From Aureococcus anophagefferens (Eukaryota > Sar > Pelagophyceae > Pelagomonadales > Pelagomonadaceae), in NCBI RefSeq assembly GCF_000186865.1, contig NW_008705570.1:261261-325260 (forward strand): DNA of 64,000 nucleotides, in the 5' to 3' direction. The notes below the pieces were generated by a model that saw only the letters and a program-made list of their open reading frames with translations, did not search any database and was not told the origin of the DNA. This document shows positions 8,904 through 18,021 of the stretch, piece after piece (the first letter of the stretch is position 1; each line of letters begins with the position of its first letter). Position numbers and translations under genes: made by a program.

Positions 8904-10106
8904 ATGATGCGTCGCGCCCCCGTGCGGTGGCTGGCGCTGTGGCTGGCGTGCACGGCGGCCCGCGAGGTGAACCGGAGCGCGCCCCTGCCGACGCAGCTCA
9001 AGGCGTTCCGGGCCAAGAGCTGCCCCGAGATCGACTGCGACCACCTGGGCCCGCCGGCGAAATACACGGGCAAGTACGCCGTCTTCATGTCGGGCCGCCT
9101 GCGCGTCGCCCACGCCATGCTCACGGCGGCCATGAAGCAGATCGAGGACAAGTACAGCGGCTCGATCACCGTCGACTGGTACCTCCACGTCTGGTACAAC
9201 GAGACCGCGCTCTGCGAGCGCCGCGCGCTCGAGGAGCTGCGGACCATCGCGACGGCGATCACGACGGAGCCCGTGGAGTGCATGTGGAGCTGGGGCAACG
9301 GCTGGCAGAACCAGTGGCACGGCGTCGACTTCGCCTGGCGCACGCTCGAGCGCTTCGGGGACCCGGACCAGTACACGCTGATATTGAAGTCGCGCGTGGA
9401 CGTGTCCTACGACGACCTCGACTTCGAGGCCGTCTGGAAGCGCTACGGCGCGGCGCCGGCGACGAAGGCCGCCGGCGGCCACTTCATCGTCTTCGGGCGG
9501 TCCCAGGGCTGGGACGTGCACATGATCGGCACGCCGCCGCTCGTGAGGGCGATGGCGCGGTACGACATGAAGCCGGACCCGTTCCCGACCTACGGCTGCG
9601 ACTCGACCATCGACTCCTTCCCCTTCCAGCGCATGTTCCGCTACGGCTGCTGGCCGCCGACGGCGGACCCGGCGCAGAAGCCGCTCTACCGGAAGTTCTA
9701 CGAGACCGCGACGAAGCGCGAGTCCCGGGGCCTCGAGCCCCGCTGCGCGCCCCTGTTCGTGGACGTCTTCCCCTCGTCCATCAAGCGGCCCTACCCCTTC
9801 CTCCTGAACCCGAACACGGACCCGCGCCTCGGCTGCAACGGCCGCCGCCTCGCCGTCGCCGACGTCGACAACGCGACGCGGCGCCTCGCGGCGCGCGTGC
9901 CCGACGGGTGGGTCATGCCCGACGACGCCTTCTGCGACGACCACCGCCACGACGTCTACTACGTGTCGCCGGGCGCGCACCACCACAGCGCGCACGGCGC
10001 GCAGCCCGCGGCGCGGTGCCCGCCCGCGTGCGCCGTCGACGGCCCGGCGACCTACGAGGAGCAGGTCACGGCCGCCGCCGCGGAGCTCCGGGGCGCGCCG
10101 GCGTAA
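8904..10106 (+). CDS. Secretory-pathway glycosyltransferase-like protein, copy 2
   Basis: Uninterrupted, 400 residues, starting MMRRAPVRWLALWLACTAA, a cleavable signal or signal anchor. It is a tandem duplicate of the gene ending 95 bp upstream, with the same blocks in order: GPPAKYTGKYAVFMSGRLRVAH, WYLHVWYNETALCERRALEEL, SRVDVSYDDLDFEAVWKRYG, FGRSQGWDVHMIGTPPL, CDSTIDSFPFQRMFRYGCWPP and HRHDVYYVSPG. Conserved cysteines suggest a lumenal disulphide-bonded domain. It carries no introners, so it serves as the internal control for intron removal in copy 1. The enzyme activity is inferred, not shown. Confidence 0.75.
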   Translation: MMRRAPVRWLALWLACTAAREVNRSAPLPTQLKAFRAKSCPEIDCDHLGPPAKYTGKYAVFMSGRLRVAHAMLTAAMKQIEDKYSGSITVDWYLHVWYNETALCERRALEELRTIATAITTEPVECMWSWGNGWQNQWHGVDFAWRTLERFGDPDQYTLILKSRVDVSYDDLDFEAVWKRYGAAPATKAAGGHFIVFGRSQGWDVHMIGTPPLVRAMARYDMKPDPFPTYGCDSTIDSFPFQRMFRYGCWPPTADPAQKPLYRKFYETATKRESRGLEPRCAPLFVDVFPSSIKRPYPFLLNPNTDPRLGCNGRRLAVADVDNATRRLAARVPDGWVMPDDAFCDDHRHDVYYVSPGAHHHSAHGAQPAARCPPACAVDGPATYEEQVTAAAAELRGAPA

Positions 10107-10118
10107 GCTCGCCATAAA

Positions 10119-11952
10119 TTAGACGGGGTAGAACTGGCTGTGCGTGTCCGAGTAGTTCGGGTTCGGGCAGACGTGGTGGACGCGGTCGATCTTCCGGCAG
10201 AGCTCGGGCGTGATCTTCGCCACGTGGTCCAGCGCCTCGAGCTGGGCCTCGAGCTGGGGCGGGTCGCGCGCGCCGAGGATCGCCGTCGCGAGGAAGGGCC
10301 GCGAGTACGCGTACGCGAGCGACAGCTGGAGCACGGTCATGCCGTGGGCCTTGGCCAGTTCCTCGTAGTCCTCGGCGGCCTTGAGCGTCGCCGCGGACGT
10401 GTAGCGGCTCTGGAAGCCCGGCATGTTCTTGTGGCGCGCCTCGCCCGGAGGCTTTCGGCCGAAGCTGTACTTGCCCGCGAGCGTGCCGCCGCAGAGGACG
10501 CCGTAGGCGACGAGGCCCACGTCGCCGTGGAGCGGGCTGCAGGCCTCGGCGAGCTCCGTCTCGAAGCGCCGGTCGCACAAGCTGTAGTCGTTCTGGATGG
10601 ACGCGGGCGGCGGCAGGCCCTTGAGCTTGGCCATCGCGCAGAACGTCGCCACCCCATACGTCGTCTCGTTGGACACGCCCCAGGCCCGGATCTTGCCCGC
10701 GGCCATGAGCTCGGCCATGGCGTCGAGCTGCTCCTCGAAGCTCACGAAGGCGTGCTCCAGCGCGCGGTTGTAGCGCGCGCCCGTCTCGCCGAACTTCGGC
10801 ACGTAGCGGCTCGGCCAGTGCGTCTCGAGGAGGTCGATGGTTTCGACGCCGAGGCGCTTGAGGGACGCGTCGCAGGCGTCGATAATTTGTACTTTCGAAA
10901 GCTTCGCCTTCTTCGGGACGGGCTCGCCGGGCGCGAAGGGCCGCCCGAGGACGTCGTAGCGGCACGCCAAACTCGAGTTGCCGCCGTCGCCCGCGACCTT
11001 GGTGGAGATGACGACGGAGTCGCGGTCGATGGCGCGCACGCGGAGCCACTCGCCGAAGACGAACTCGGAGTAGCCGCCGCCCGTGATCGACGGGTACCTG
11101 TGTGGAAATCAACCAGTGAGCTGGGACGTCGGGGCCAAACTTGAGAATTCTCTAGCTCGGTCAAATCGAAGTCGATTCGGCTGATTTTTGGACGAATCGA
11201 TTGCTCTCGTCGAGTTCTCGAAGCACGGCGGATGTGCTCGTGTCAAAACATTCGCATACGCGCACATTGAAGTCGGGTTGAAGATTTGATTTGCACACAG
11301 GCGGGTACTGCTCCGCCATGTCGAAGAACGTGACGCCGCGCGCGTAGGCGAGGTCGAGCATCTCGAAGATCATGGCCCGCCGCTCGCCGAGGCCCTGGTG
11401 CGAGACGCCCATGAGCTCCGCGGCCCAGTTCGCGCCGCCGAAGGAGCAGACGGAGACCCGCAGCTCGGAGCTCCCGAGCTTCCGGTACGCCATGCCCTTC
11501 TTTTCGCCGCCGGGCAGCGGCGGCGCGAGGGAGTTGATCTCCGGCGGGCTCATGGCCATGAGCCCGGCGCCCTCCTCCTGCGCGTCCTGCGTGTAGTCGA
11601 TGCAGATGTGCACGTCCTCGATGATCTTCTTGTGCTTCGCGCGGTAGCGGACGAGCGTGCGGCCGGCGATGAACCGCACCTCCTGCGCGACGACGCTCCA
11701 GAGCAGGTGCGCCAGGGACCGGCCGATCATGCCCCAGAGCCGCTTCACGTCGTGGACGAGGCCCGCGATGACGCCGAGGTCGAGCTCGTTGCTGAAGTGG
11801 GACGCGTTGGCGCTCTCCCGCGCGCGGAAGCTCCGCAGGTAGGCGCTCGACGCCTCGACCTCGGCGCGGATCGTCGCCGCGTCGGGCGTGTCCACGCCCT
11901 CGCGCCGCCCGACGATGGACTTGAAGTTCGCCTGACTCCGGTCCTCGGCCAT
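10119..11952 (-). CDS. Aldo/keto reductase with N-terminal extension
   Basis: Exons 11309-11952 and 10119-11097 give 540 residues. The C-terminal 390 residues are an NADPH-dependent aldo/keto reductase: MAYRKLGSSELRVSVCSFGG start, catalytic Asp and Tyr in FFDMAEQYP, Lys in VISTKVAG, His in LLETHWPSR, cofactor-loop residues in AILGARDP. About 150 residues precede the usual start. They contain a helical segment (VIAGLVHDVKRLWGMIGRSLAH) of unknown origin, so the reductase may be fused to another module, or translation may begin at the internal Met. The intron is an introner and its removal restores the standard AKR sequence at the active-site loop. Confidence 0.85.
11098..11300 (-). mobile_element. 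Introner element, long family subgroup B, sense
   Basis: A 203-bp insertion in the reductase gene. On the gene strand it begins CTGTGTGCAAATC and ends GATTTCCACACAG, near-perfect inverted termini. It is flanked by GTACCCGC and GTACCCGT, an 8-bp target duplication with one change. The intron is 11098-11308: the donor GT is the first two bases of the left duplication. It is the same length as, and closely similar throughout to, the copy at 7785-7987, including the core TCCAAAAATCAGCCGAA. Confidence 0.92.
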
Positions 11953-12061
11953 GGTAGGGTGATTTCTGGGGACCACACCCTCGCGTGAGGCTGCCCCGAA
12001 GGCGGTTCAAGGTCATGGGTTGATCTCAAGAAGCCGACACTTTTGACTTCTGCCACAGGCA

Positions 12062-12784
12062 ATGGATGCTCAAACAGGAGCCCTCGTCGCGGAGCTCGAG
12101 GCCGCGGTGCTCCAGGCGGCGCAGGCCGCGCAGCAGCAGAGCGACGACATCCGCGCTCTAGAGGTCGCCGTCGCCGGGCTCGACCAGCCGGCGCGTCCCT
12201 AGGCGCCGATGGAAGCGCCGCCGGGCGCGCGCGTGCCGTCGCCGATGGAAGCTCCGGCGCCCGACGACGAGCGGCCGCCGCCGGGCACGCTCCGCGCGAT
12301 TCCCGTCGACCTCCTCGTCGACGTCCTGGCCTACGTCGACGTCGCGGGCCTCGGCCGCGCCGAGGCCGCCGGCGCCGGCTTCCGGCGCCCTGCCGCGTGG
12401 CGCGCGGTCCGCGCGCGCGAGGGCCTGCCGGCGGCCGGCTGCCCGCGGGCCGCCGTGAAATTCGCCGCGGCCTGCGACCACGCGGTCGCGTCGTCCGAGG
12501 CCTTCGCCTGGTCCGTCGACGGCGGCGCCGTGGCGACGTGCAAGGCGTGCGGACGCGCCTTCGACGTGGCGCTCGCGCTCGACTACGTCGACACGCGCTT
12601 CTTCTCGAGCAAGCTCGTGACGCGCGCGAGTTTCGTTGCGCGGCGCCCGGCGCCGCGGCGGCGACGCCGCTTCGACGTCGTCTGGGACTGCGCGCAGGCC
12701 GAGGCGGCCAAGGCCGCTCTCGCGCCCCTCGGCTACTCGATCCAGGCGCGCGCGCTATCCCGCCGGCGGGATATGTTAGTTTAG
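12062..12784 (+). CDS. F-box-like protein
   Basis: Proposed exons 12062-12163 and 12203-12784 with a 39-bp GT-AG intron give 227 residues. Residues 1-34 are a short Ala/Gln-rich coiled coil. A proline-rich linker follows, then an F-box-like helix set (LRAIPVDLLVDVLAYVDVAGLGRAEAAG, about residues 68-95). After that come a segment with paired cysteines (TCKACGRAFD) and a basic C-terminus. F-box proteins recruit substrates to SCF ubiquitin ligases; that role is inferred only from the motif. The tiny intron was placed because the upstream frame hits a stop at TAG, which also works as the acceptor. The alternative is two separate small ORFs. Confidence 0.5.
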
Positions 12785-13233
12785 GACCCGTGGAGGGGCG
12801 CGACCGAGGCTCCTAGGCCCCGCGGAGGGGCGCGCGCCGCGAATCCCTGCCGCGCCTCGCGGGCCTCGCGCCGCGCGATGGCCTTGGAGGCCCGCTTCGC
12901 GGTGGCGCGCGTCGTCTTCCAAGAGGCAGGCCGGAAGCCCCCGCCCCGACGCGCTTCAGAGCGCGGGCGCGCAGGCTGTCCAGAGTGGTCCTCATGCGAG
13001 GCGGTGCCCAAAATACCCCGGCCAAGCGGCTCGGGGTTCTTGCCCTACTGTTGCACTCAGCGCGACCCAGCCCGCCAGCCCCAGGACCCGCTCTGCGCAG
13101 ACTCGACGCGCGCGCGCCGCCGCACACCGTGCAAGGGCTGCCGCGCCGACGCTACGACCCGGTCCCTTTGCCGCGCCCGCCGCGCCGACGCACACACGCC
13201 CCGCCGCGCCCCACGCGCCGACACACGAAGACC
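12785..13233. other. Intergenic stretch, no supported gene
   Basis: About 450 bp. A minus-strand frame near 12781-12995 encodes a short lysine/arginine/alanine-rich segment (WKTTRATAKRASKAIARRE). It has no clear start or family, so I do not call it a gene. Confidence 0.4.
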
Positions 13234-15573
13234 ATGATCGACCTCACCGGCTCGGACAGCGACGACGAGGCGCCCGCGCCGTCGCCCCAGCGCGCGCCGA
13301 AGCGCATGGTCGACCAGATCGACCTGACCGCGGACGACAACGAGGACGGCGCGCCGCGCAAGATGGCGCGGACGGCCGTCGACGTCGACTCGGACGCGGC
13401 GCTCGCCGCGGCGCCCGCGCGCCCGCCCTGCATCACGGAGTTCACCGAGGCCCAGCTGAAGGAGCCGCTGAAACTCCCCAACGGCCAGCCCAACCCGGCC
13501 CACCCGTGCATCATCTGGCGCAACTCGCTGCCGAAGAAGCGCCCCTTCACGGTCAAGCTCATCATCGACGACGCGGCGGCGCACCCCGCGGCGTGGGAGC
13601 ACTCCCACCGCGGCCCGCGGGCGGGCATCGGCAACGACGGCATCACCCTGTGCGTCACGTCGATCGTGGTGCAGGCCGCCAAGCCGAAGAACCCGATCCC
13701 CAAGATCATGGCGTGGCTCAAGAAGAACAAGATGAGCATCATCACCTACTCGCTCGAGGCCCACCGGAAGCGCAGCCGCAACGGCGGGCGCGTGGGCCGC
13801 GTCCTCCGCGCGCGCGCCGCGCCGCGCCGCGCCGGGACCCCCCACGCACGCAGGCTCCAGCGCGTGGCCAACCTCCGCGCCGCGGCCGAGGCCGCGGGCC
13901 TCGACCTCACGGCCGACGACTACTTCCACGGCCAGGCCCACGTCCTCACGACGGAGGACTCGTCCGCCGGCGGGCGCGCCGCCCGCGTCCTCCGCGCGCG
14001 CCGCGCCGCGCCGCGCGACCGGGACCGGCGCCATGCGCAGGCTCCAGCGCGCGGCCAACGTCCTCGCCGCGGCCACGGCCCAGGGCCGCGACGCGACGCC
14101 CGACGACTACTTCCACGGCCAGGCCCACGTCCTCACGACGGAGGACTCGTCCGCCGGCGGGCGCGCGGGCCGCGTCCTCCGCGCGCGCCGCGCCGCGCCG
14201 CGCGACCGGGTCCCCCCACGCGCGCAGGCTCCAGCGCGCGGCCAACCTCCGCGACGCGGCCGAGGCCGCGGGCCTCCCCCTCACGGCCGAGGTCTACGGC
14301 CTCGACCCGTCCGAGGGCGGGCGCGCCGCCCGCGTCCTCCGCGCGCGCCGCGCCGCGCCGCGCGACCGGGACCGGCGCCATGCGCAGGCTCCAGCGCGCG
14401 GCCAACGTCCTCGCCGCGGCCACGGCCCAGGGCCGCGACGCGACGCCCGACGACTACTTCCACGGCCAGGCCCACGTCCTCACGACGGAGGACTCGTCCG
14501 CCGGCGGGCGCGCCGCCCGCGTCCTCCGCGCGCGCCGCGCCGCGCCGCGCGACCGGGACCGGCGCCATGCGCAGGCTCCAGCGCGCGGCCAACGTCCTCG
14601 CCGCGGCCACGGCCCAGGGCCGCGACGCGACGCCCGACGACTACTTCCACGGCCAGGCCCACGTCCTCACGGACGAGGAAAGCTCCGCCGGCGCCAGCGC
14701 GGGCGGGCGCGCGGCCCGCGTCCTTCGCGCGCGCGCCGCGCCGCGCGACCGGGACCCGCGCTGCGCGCCGCGCGACCGCACCACCACGCGACGTGCACCG
14801 CCCGCGCAGGCTCTCGGCCTTCGCGCAGGGCAAGGGCGCCCACGCGCCCGAGAACAAGGGCAAGGGCGGGCGCGCCGCCCGCGTCCTCCGCGCGCGCCGC
14901 GCCGCGCCGCGCGACCGGGACCGGCGCCATGCGCCGCGCGACCGCACCACCACGCGACGTGCACCGCCCGCGCAGGCTCTCGGCCTTAGCGCAGGGCAAG
15001 GGCATCCACGCGCCCGAGCACTCGCGCGCGCAGCTCGACGCGTCCGGCGAGCCGCTCGTCCCCGCGGAGGTGCGCGAGAACAAGCGCCTGGACGGCATCG
15101 TCAACCGCGAAGCCATGAAGATCCTAGGGGAGAAGATGTCGAAGGACGAGCGCCTCGAGAAGTTCGAGACCGTCTCCGACCGCGTCGCGCTGAAACTGTC
15201 GGAGGACCAGCGCATCCAGATCCTCAATCCCATCTGCGACCGAATCCGGCACCTCGCGCTCAACAAGTGCGAGGGGACGGCGGGCGACAAGGCCTCCCGC
15301 GAGCTCGCCGACGCCCTCGCGGAGAAGATGCGCAAGGACGTCGGCGAAGTCCGCGACATGTACCCGAAGCCCGAGCCGCGGAAGCGCAAGGCCGCCGCCG
15401 CGCCCGCGTCCGCGACGCCGAGCTTCGCGGCGTCGGCCTTCGGCGCCACGGTGTCGCCGCTGCCGCTGACGTTCCTGTACGTCACGCGCGATGGCTGCTG
15501 GGAGATCTACGGCGACGCCTGGGGCCGCCGCTACCGCCGCAGCCGCTTCTCGGGGGATGGCTACCGGCTGTAA
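13234..15573 (+). CDS. SIM-containing protein with tandem 40-residue exon repeats
   Basis: Eight exons (13234-13787, 13854-13973, 14041-14160, 14228-14320, 14388-14507, 14575-14706, 14810-14869, 14976-15573) give 598 residues in one frame. The start MIDLTGSDSDDE and a second QIDLTADDNED are classical SUMO-interacting motifs, a hydrophobic IDLT core followed by acidic residues. Residues about 60-185 form a conserved-looking folded region. Five consecutive exons encode versions of a module beginning LQRAAN and often ending HVLTTEDSSAGG. Two short exons carry LSA(F/L)AQGKG. The C-terminal 200 residues are charged and helical, then KPEPRKRKAAAA. All seven introns are read as GC-AG in phase 2; only this choice makes the repeat exons multiples of three. 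A nuclear, SUMO-linked role is inferred. Confidence 0.62.
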   Translation: MIDLTGSDSDDEAPAPSPQRAPKRMVDQIDLTADDNEDGAPRKMARTAVDVDSDAALAAAPARPPCITEFTEAQLKEPLKLPNGQPNPAHPCIIWRNSLPKKRPFTVKLIIDDAAAHPAAWEHSHRGPRAGIGNDGITLCVTSIVVQAAKPKNPIPKIMAWLKKNKMSIITYSLEAHRKRSRNGGRVGRVLRARAAPRRAGTPHARRLQRVANLRAAAEAAGLDLTADDYFHGQAHVLTTEDSSAGGRAARVLRARRAAPRDRDRRHAQAPARGQRPRRGHGPGPRRDARRLLPRPGPRPHDGGLVRRRARGPRPPRAPRRAARPGPPTRAGSSARPTSATRPRPRASPSRPRSTASTRPRAGAPPASSARAAPRRATGTGAMRRLQRAANVLAAATAQGRDATPDDYFHGQAHVLTTEDSSAGGRAARVLRARRAAPRDRDRRHAQAPARGQRPRRGHGPGPRRDARRLLPRPGPRPHGRGKLRRRQRGRARGPRPSRARRAARPGPALRAARPHHHATCTARAGSRPSRRARAPTRPRTRARAGAPPASSARAAPRRATGTGAMRRATAPPRDVHRPRRLSALAQGKGIHAPEHSRAQLDASGEPLVPAEVRENKRLDGIVNREAMKILGEKMSKDERLEKFETVSDRVALKLSEDQRIQILNPICDRIRHLALNKCEGTAGDKASRELADALAEKMRKDVGEVRDMYPKPEPRKRKAAAAPASATPSFAASAFGATVSPLPLTFLYVTRDGCWEIYGDAWGRRYRRSRFSGDGYRL
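13788..14975 (+). repeat. Tandem exon-plus-intron duplication array
   Basis: Units of 187 bp, each a 120-bp exon and a 67-bp GC-AG intron. The units starting at 13974, 14321 and 14508 are almost base-for-base identical in intron as well as exon. Variant units have a 93-bp exon (14228-14320) or 132-bp exon (14575-14706). Two further introns of 103 and 106 bp separate two LSA-type exons. Identity of the introns points to recent unequal exchange or conversion. Confidence 0.8.
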
Positions 15574-16094
15574 GGTCGGCGCTCGAGTTGTATGGGGCCA
15601 TGTTTGAGCCCACCATGCTTCGGCCGAGCCATAGCGCGCTCGGCAACGTCCTGATTTTGTTCATATTTCCCTCTTCCTCAGCGGCGTCCTCGTCTTCTGC
15701 ATCGACGCGGCCGCGGGCCGCGGTTCTTCAACCTCGACGCTTCTTTTTGTTCCTTTCCCGCCCGCTGGCCGGCGGGTGTCCTCTTCGGCGTGCGCCCTCG
15801 GCCTCCATTCGTGGTCCTCGAGGTGAATCGGGTTGGTCCACCCGGAGTTCCTGCTCGTTTGCGTGCGAGTGCCCTCGTTCTCAACCTCCCCCGGTCCACG
15901 GCGAGTCCGTTGAGTGTCGTCTGATGAGGCGACTCAGGAGCTGCCGCCCCGCGCCTGCTCGGTCTGGTTCCCTCCGCGGGGGTCCCTCCGCGGACCTGCC
16001 TCCCCTCCCCGGACGGACGCAGTCGGGCGCGCATCCCCTTCAATAACTTGGTCAACGTCGACTGCTTTGCCCCACACGACGAGATGGCTCTGCG
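15574..16094. other. Intergenic stretch, no supported gene
   Basis: About 520 bp between the SIM protein and the GT61-like gene. It is less GC-biased than its neighbours. Reading frames across it lack a family, leader or codon pattern that I would trust. Confidence 0.4.
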
Positions 16095-17270
16095 ATGATG
16101 ATGCCGCCCCGTTGGTGGTGGCTGCCGCTCGCGCTCGCGCGCCACGGCCCGCCGCCGCGGCCCGTCGCCGACGACGCGTCCGGTCGCTGCCCCGCGCCGC
16201 GCAACTGCAGCGCGCCGCCGGCGGCGACGGGCGCCGTGCACGTGATGGCGAGCAAGGCCGGCTGGGGCGGCCACGACAACTACTACCACTACTTTTACGG
16301 GCGGCTCGTGCCCCTGCTCCACTGGTTCGCGGCGACGGCGCCGGGCCGCGGCGACGCGGTCGTCGTCAACGACGCGGACATCCGGCCGCGCGAGCTCTGG
16401 ACGCCCTACCTGCTGGAGCGCGTGCTCGCGCCGCACCTCTGCCGCGCGGCGCCGCCGCGCGTGCTCCACCTCGCGCAGGGCCGCAACGACAGCGCGATCG
16501 CCGCGGCGCTGGCGGCCGCGGGCCTGCCCGTCGGCGACGTGCGCGTCCACGCGTTCCAGGTCGGCATGGACGTGTCCATGTACGGCTGCGGGTCCCTGGG
16601 CGCGGCGGCGAAGGCGACCCTCGCGGCGCAGATCGACGCCGCGCGGCGCCTCGCCGTCGCCGCCTGCGGCTGCTGCGCGAGGCGGGCCGGCGACGCGCTC
16701 GTCGTCGCCGTCCTCGAGCGCCACGAGGGCCAGCGCTTCTCCAAGGGCGGCCCGCGGACGGTGCCGAACCTCGGCAACGTCGCGGCGGCCCTGCGCGCGC
16801 GCGCGGCCGCGTGGGCCTCGGAGCTCGGCGCGGCCGTCGACGTCGTCCACGTCGAGTTCCAGGCCATGAGCCACTGCGCGCAGTGGTGCGCCGTCGACGG
16901 CGCGGCCGTCGTCCTCGGCCAGCACGGCGCGGGCCTCGCGAACGCGGCCTTCCTCCGGGGCGGACACGCGGGCCTCGTCGAGATCGCGCCCGAGCCCATG
17001 GCCTTCAAGACCCTGTTCCACTGCGTCGCGGGCCTCCGCGGGAGCCACTACGGCCGCGTGCTCCAGGACTCGGCCACGGCGCCCGTCGACGTCGACGCGA
17101 CGGCGGACGCCGTCGAAACCGTGCTGCGGCGCGCGGCGGCCAACGCGACGCCCGCGGACCGCTACCCGGGCACGAAGCTCAGCGCGCACATGCGGACGCA
17201 CTGCGCGCCGCGGCGCGAGGCCCTCCGCGCGGGCTTCAGCCCCGGCTGGCGGCGGCGGATCGCGTGCTAA
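16095..17270 (+). CDS. GT61-like glycosyltransferase
   Basis: Single exon, 391 residues, starting MMMPPRWWWLPLALARHG, a short hydrophobic leader suiting a secretory enzyme. The family markers are the N-terminal NYYHYFYGRLVPLLHWF block, the middle SKGGPRTVPN basic loop, and the C-terminal VVLGQHGAGLANAAFL motif followed by LVEIAPEP. This is the arrangement of DUF563/GT61 enzymes (plant xylosyl- and arabinosyltransferases, animal EOGT). They transfer pentose or GlcNAc to glycans in the Golgi or ER. Substrate cannot be told from sequence. A related domain forms the N-terminal half of the fusion at 54.1 kb. Confidence 0.78.
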   Translation: MMMPPRWWWLPLALARHGPPPRPVADDASGRCPAPRNCSAPPAATGAVHVMASKAGWGGHDNYYHYFYGRLVPLLHWFAATAPGRGDAVVVNDADIRPRELWTPYLLERVLAPHLCRAAPPRVLHLAQGRNDSAIAAALAAAGLPVGDVRVHAFQVGMDVSMYGCGSLGAAAKATLAAQIDAARRLAVAACGCCARRAGDALVVAVLERHEGQRFSKGGPRTVPNLGNVAAALRARAAAWASELGAAVDVVHVEFQAMSHCAQWCAVDGAAVVLGQHGAGLANAAFLRGGHAGLVEIAPEPMAFKTLFHCVAGLRGSHYGRVLQDSATAPVDVDATADAVETVLRRAAANATPADRYPGTKLSAHMRTHCAPRREALRAGFSPGWRRRIAC

Positions 17271-17326
17271 AAACCCTCGCGGCGCGGCGATGGTCGCGCG
17301 CGGCGTCGCGCGCTCCCAAAAACCCC

Positions 17327-17812
17327 TTACTTGTGGCGCCCCTGGCTCTTCCGCGCGGCGTCGATCATGAGGCGGTGGAACGCGCCGTAGTCGTCGAGGG
17401 CCTGGACCGCGCGGACGAAGTCGCCGTAGTTGTCGTCCTCGAAGAGGAAGCCTTCGCCGCCGTCGAGCGCGTCCCGCACGTCGCGCATGAAGAGCTCCGT
17501 CGTGCCGCCGTTCTTCGCGACGATCGCCGTGAGGATCTCGTCGACGATGTCCTTGTAGTCGTCGTGGACGCGCGCCCACCGGTCCATGGCCTTGATGGGC
17601 GAGCCCGCGCCGGTCGCGTCGCCGTCGGCCGCGTCCAGGAAGTCCGCCGCGTTGGCGGCGACGAAGCGGCTCAGCTCGCTCTCGGGGCCGAAGAGGTGCG
17701 TCGCCGCGTCGACGGCGACGAGCATGAGCAGCTCGTTGCGCTCGAAGTCGGGGTCGGCGCCCTTGGCCTCGCCGCCCTTCGACTCGTCGTCCTTGCTCTC
17801 GCTCCGCGGCAT
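17327..17812 (-). CDS. Small all-helical protein, BART-like (tentative)
   Basis: 161 residues, starting MPRSESKDDESKGGEAKG (acidic, disordered), then predicted helices. The C-terminal block FLFEDDNYGDFVRAVQALDDYGAFHRLM resembles the helical ARL2-binding BART fold found in ARL2BP and CFAP36. The match is by pattern only and some family residues are not evident. It is convergent with the GT61-like gene, with about 55 bp between stops. Confidence 0.5.
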   Translation of the reverse strand: MPRSESKDDESKGGEAKGADPDFERNELLMLVAVDAATHLFGPESELSRFVAANAADFLDAADGDATGAGSPIKAMDRWARVHDDYKDIVDEILTAIVAKNGGTTELFMRDVRDALDGGEGFLFEDDNYGDFVRAVQALDDYGAFHRLMIDAARKSQGRHK

Positions 17813-18021
17813 GGCGGCGCTCCGCGGCGCGTCGGCGCGGCAGCCTGTCTGGGCAGCGCGGGGGCAGCGTCAAACATGGGTTTTGAATCATCAATGAAAT
17901 GTTCAATGAGGTGATTGAATAAGCATGGGCTGGGTCGGATAACCGGGCTGCCATAAGAGACCCGCACGGCGAGCGGCCGACCGCGAGCTTCTCGACCACA
18001 GCTGCCCGGTTCCACCGCAGG

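Noticed and set aside
13788..14975. The regularly spaced repeats considered as a CRISPR array
   Set aside because: Units are 187 bp, contain coding exons, lack short unique spacers, and the genome is eukaryotic.
13506..16046. An 846-codon plus-strand frame across the SIM protein and beyond
   Set aside because: It is Arg/Pro-rich in the way typical of off-frame GC-rich DNA, ignores the repeat exon frame, and crosses an intergenic region.
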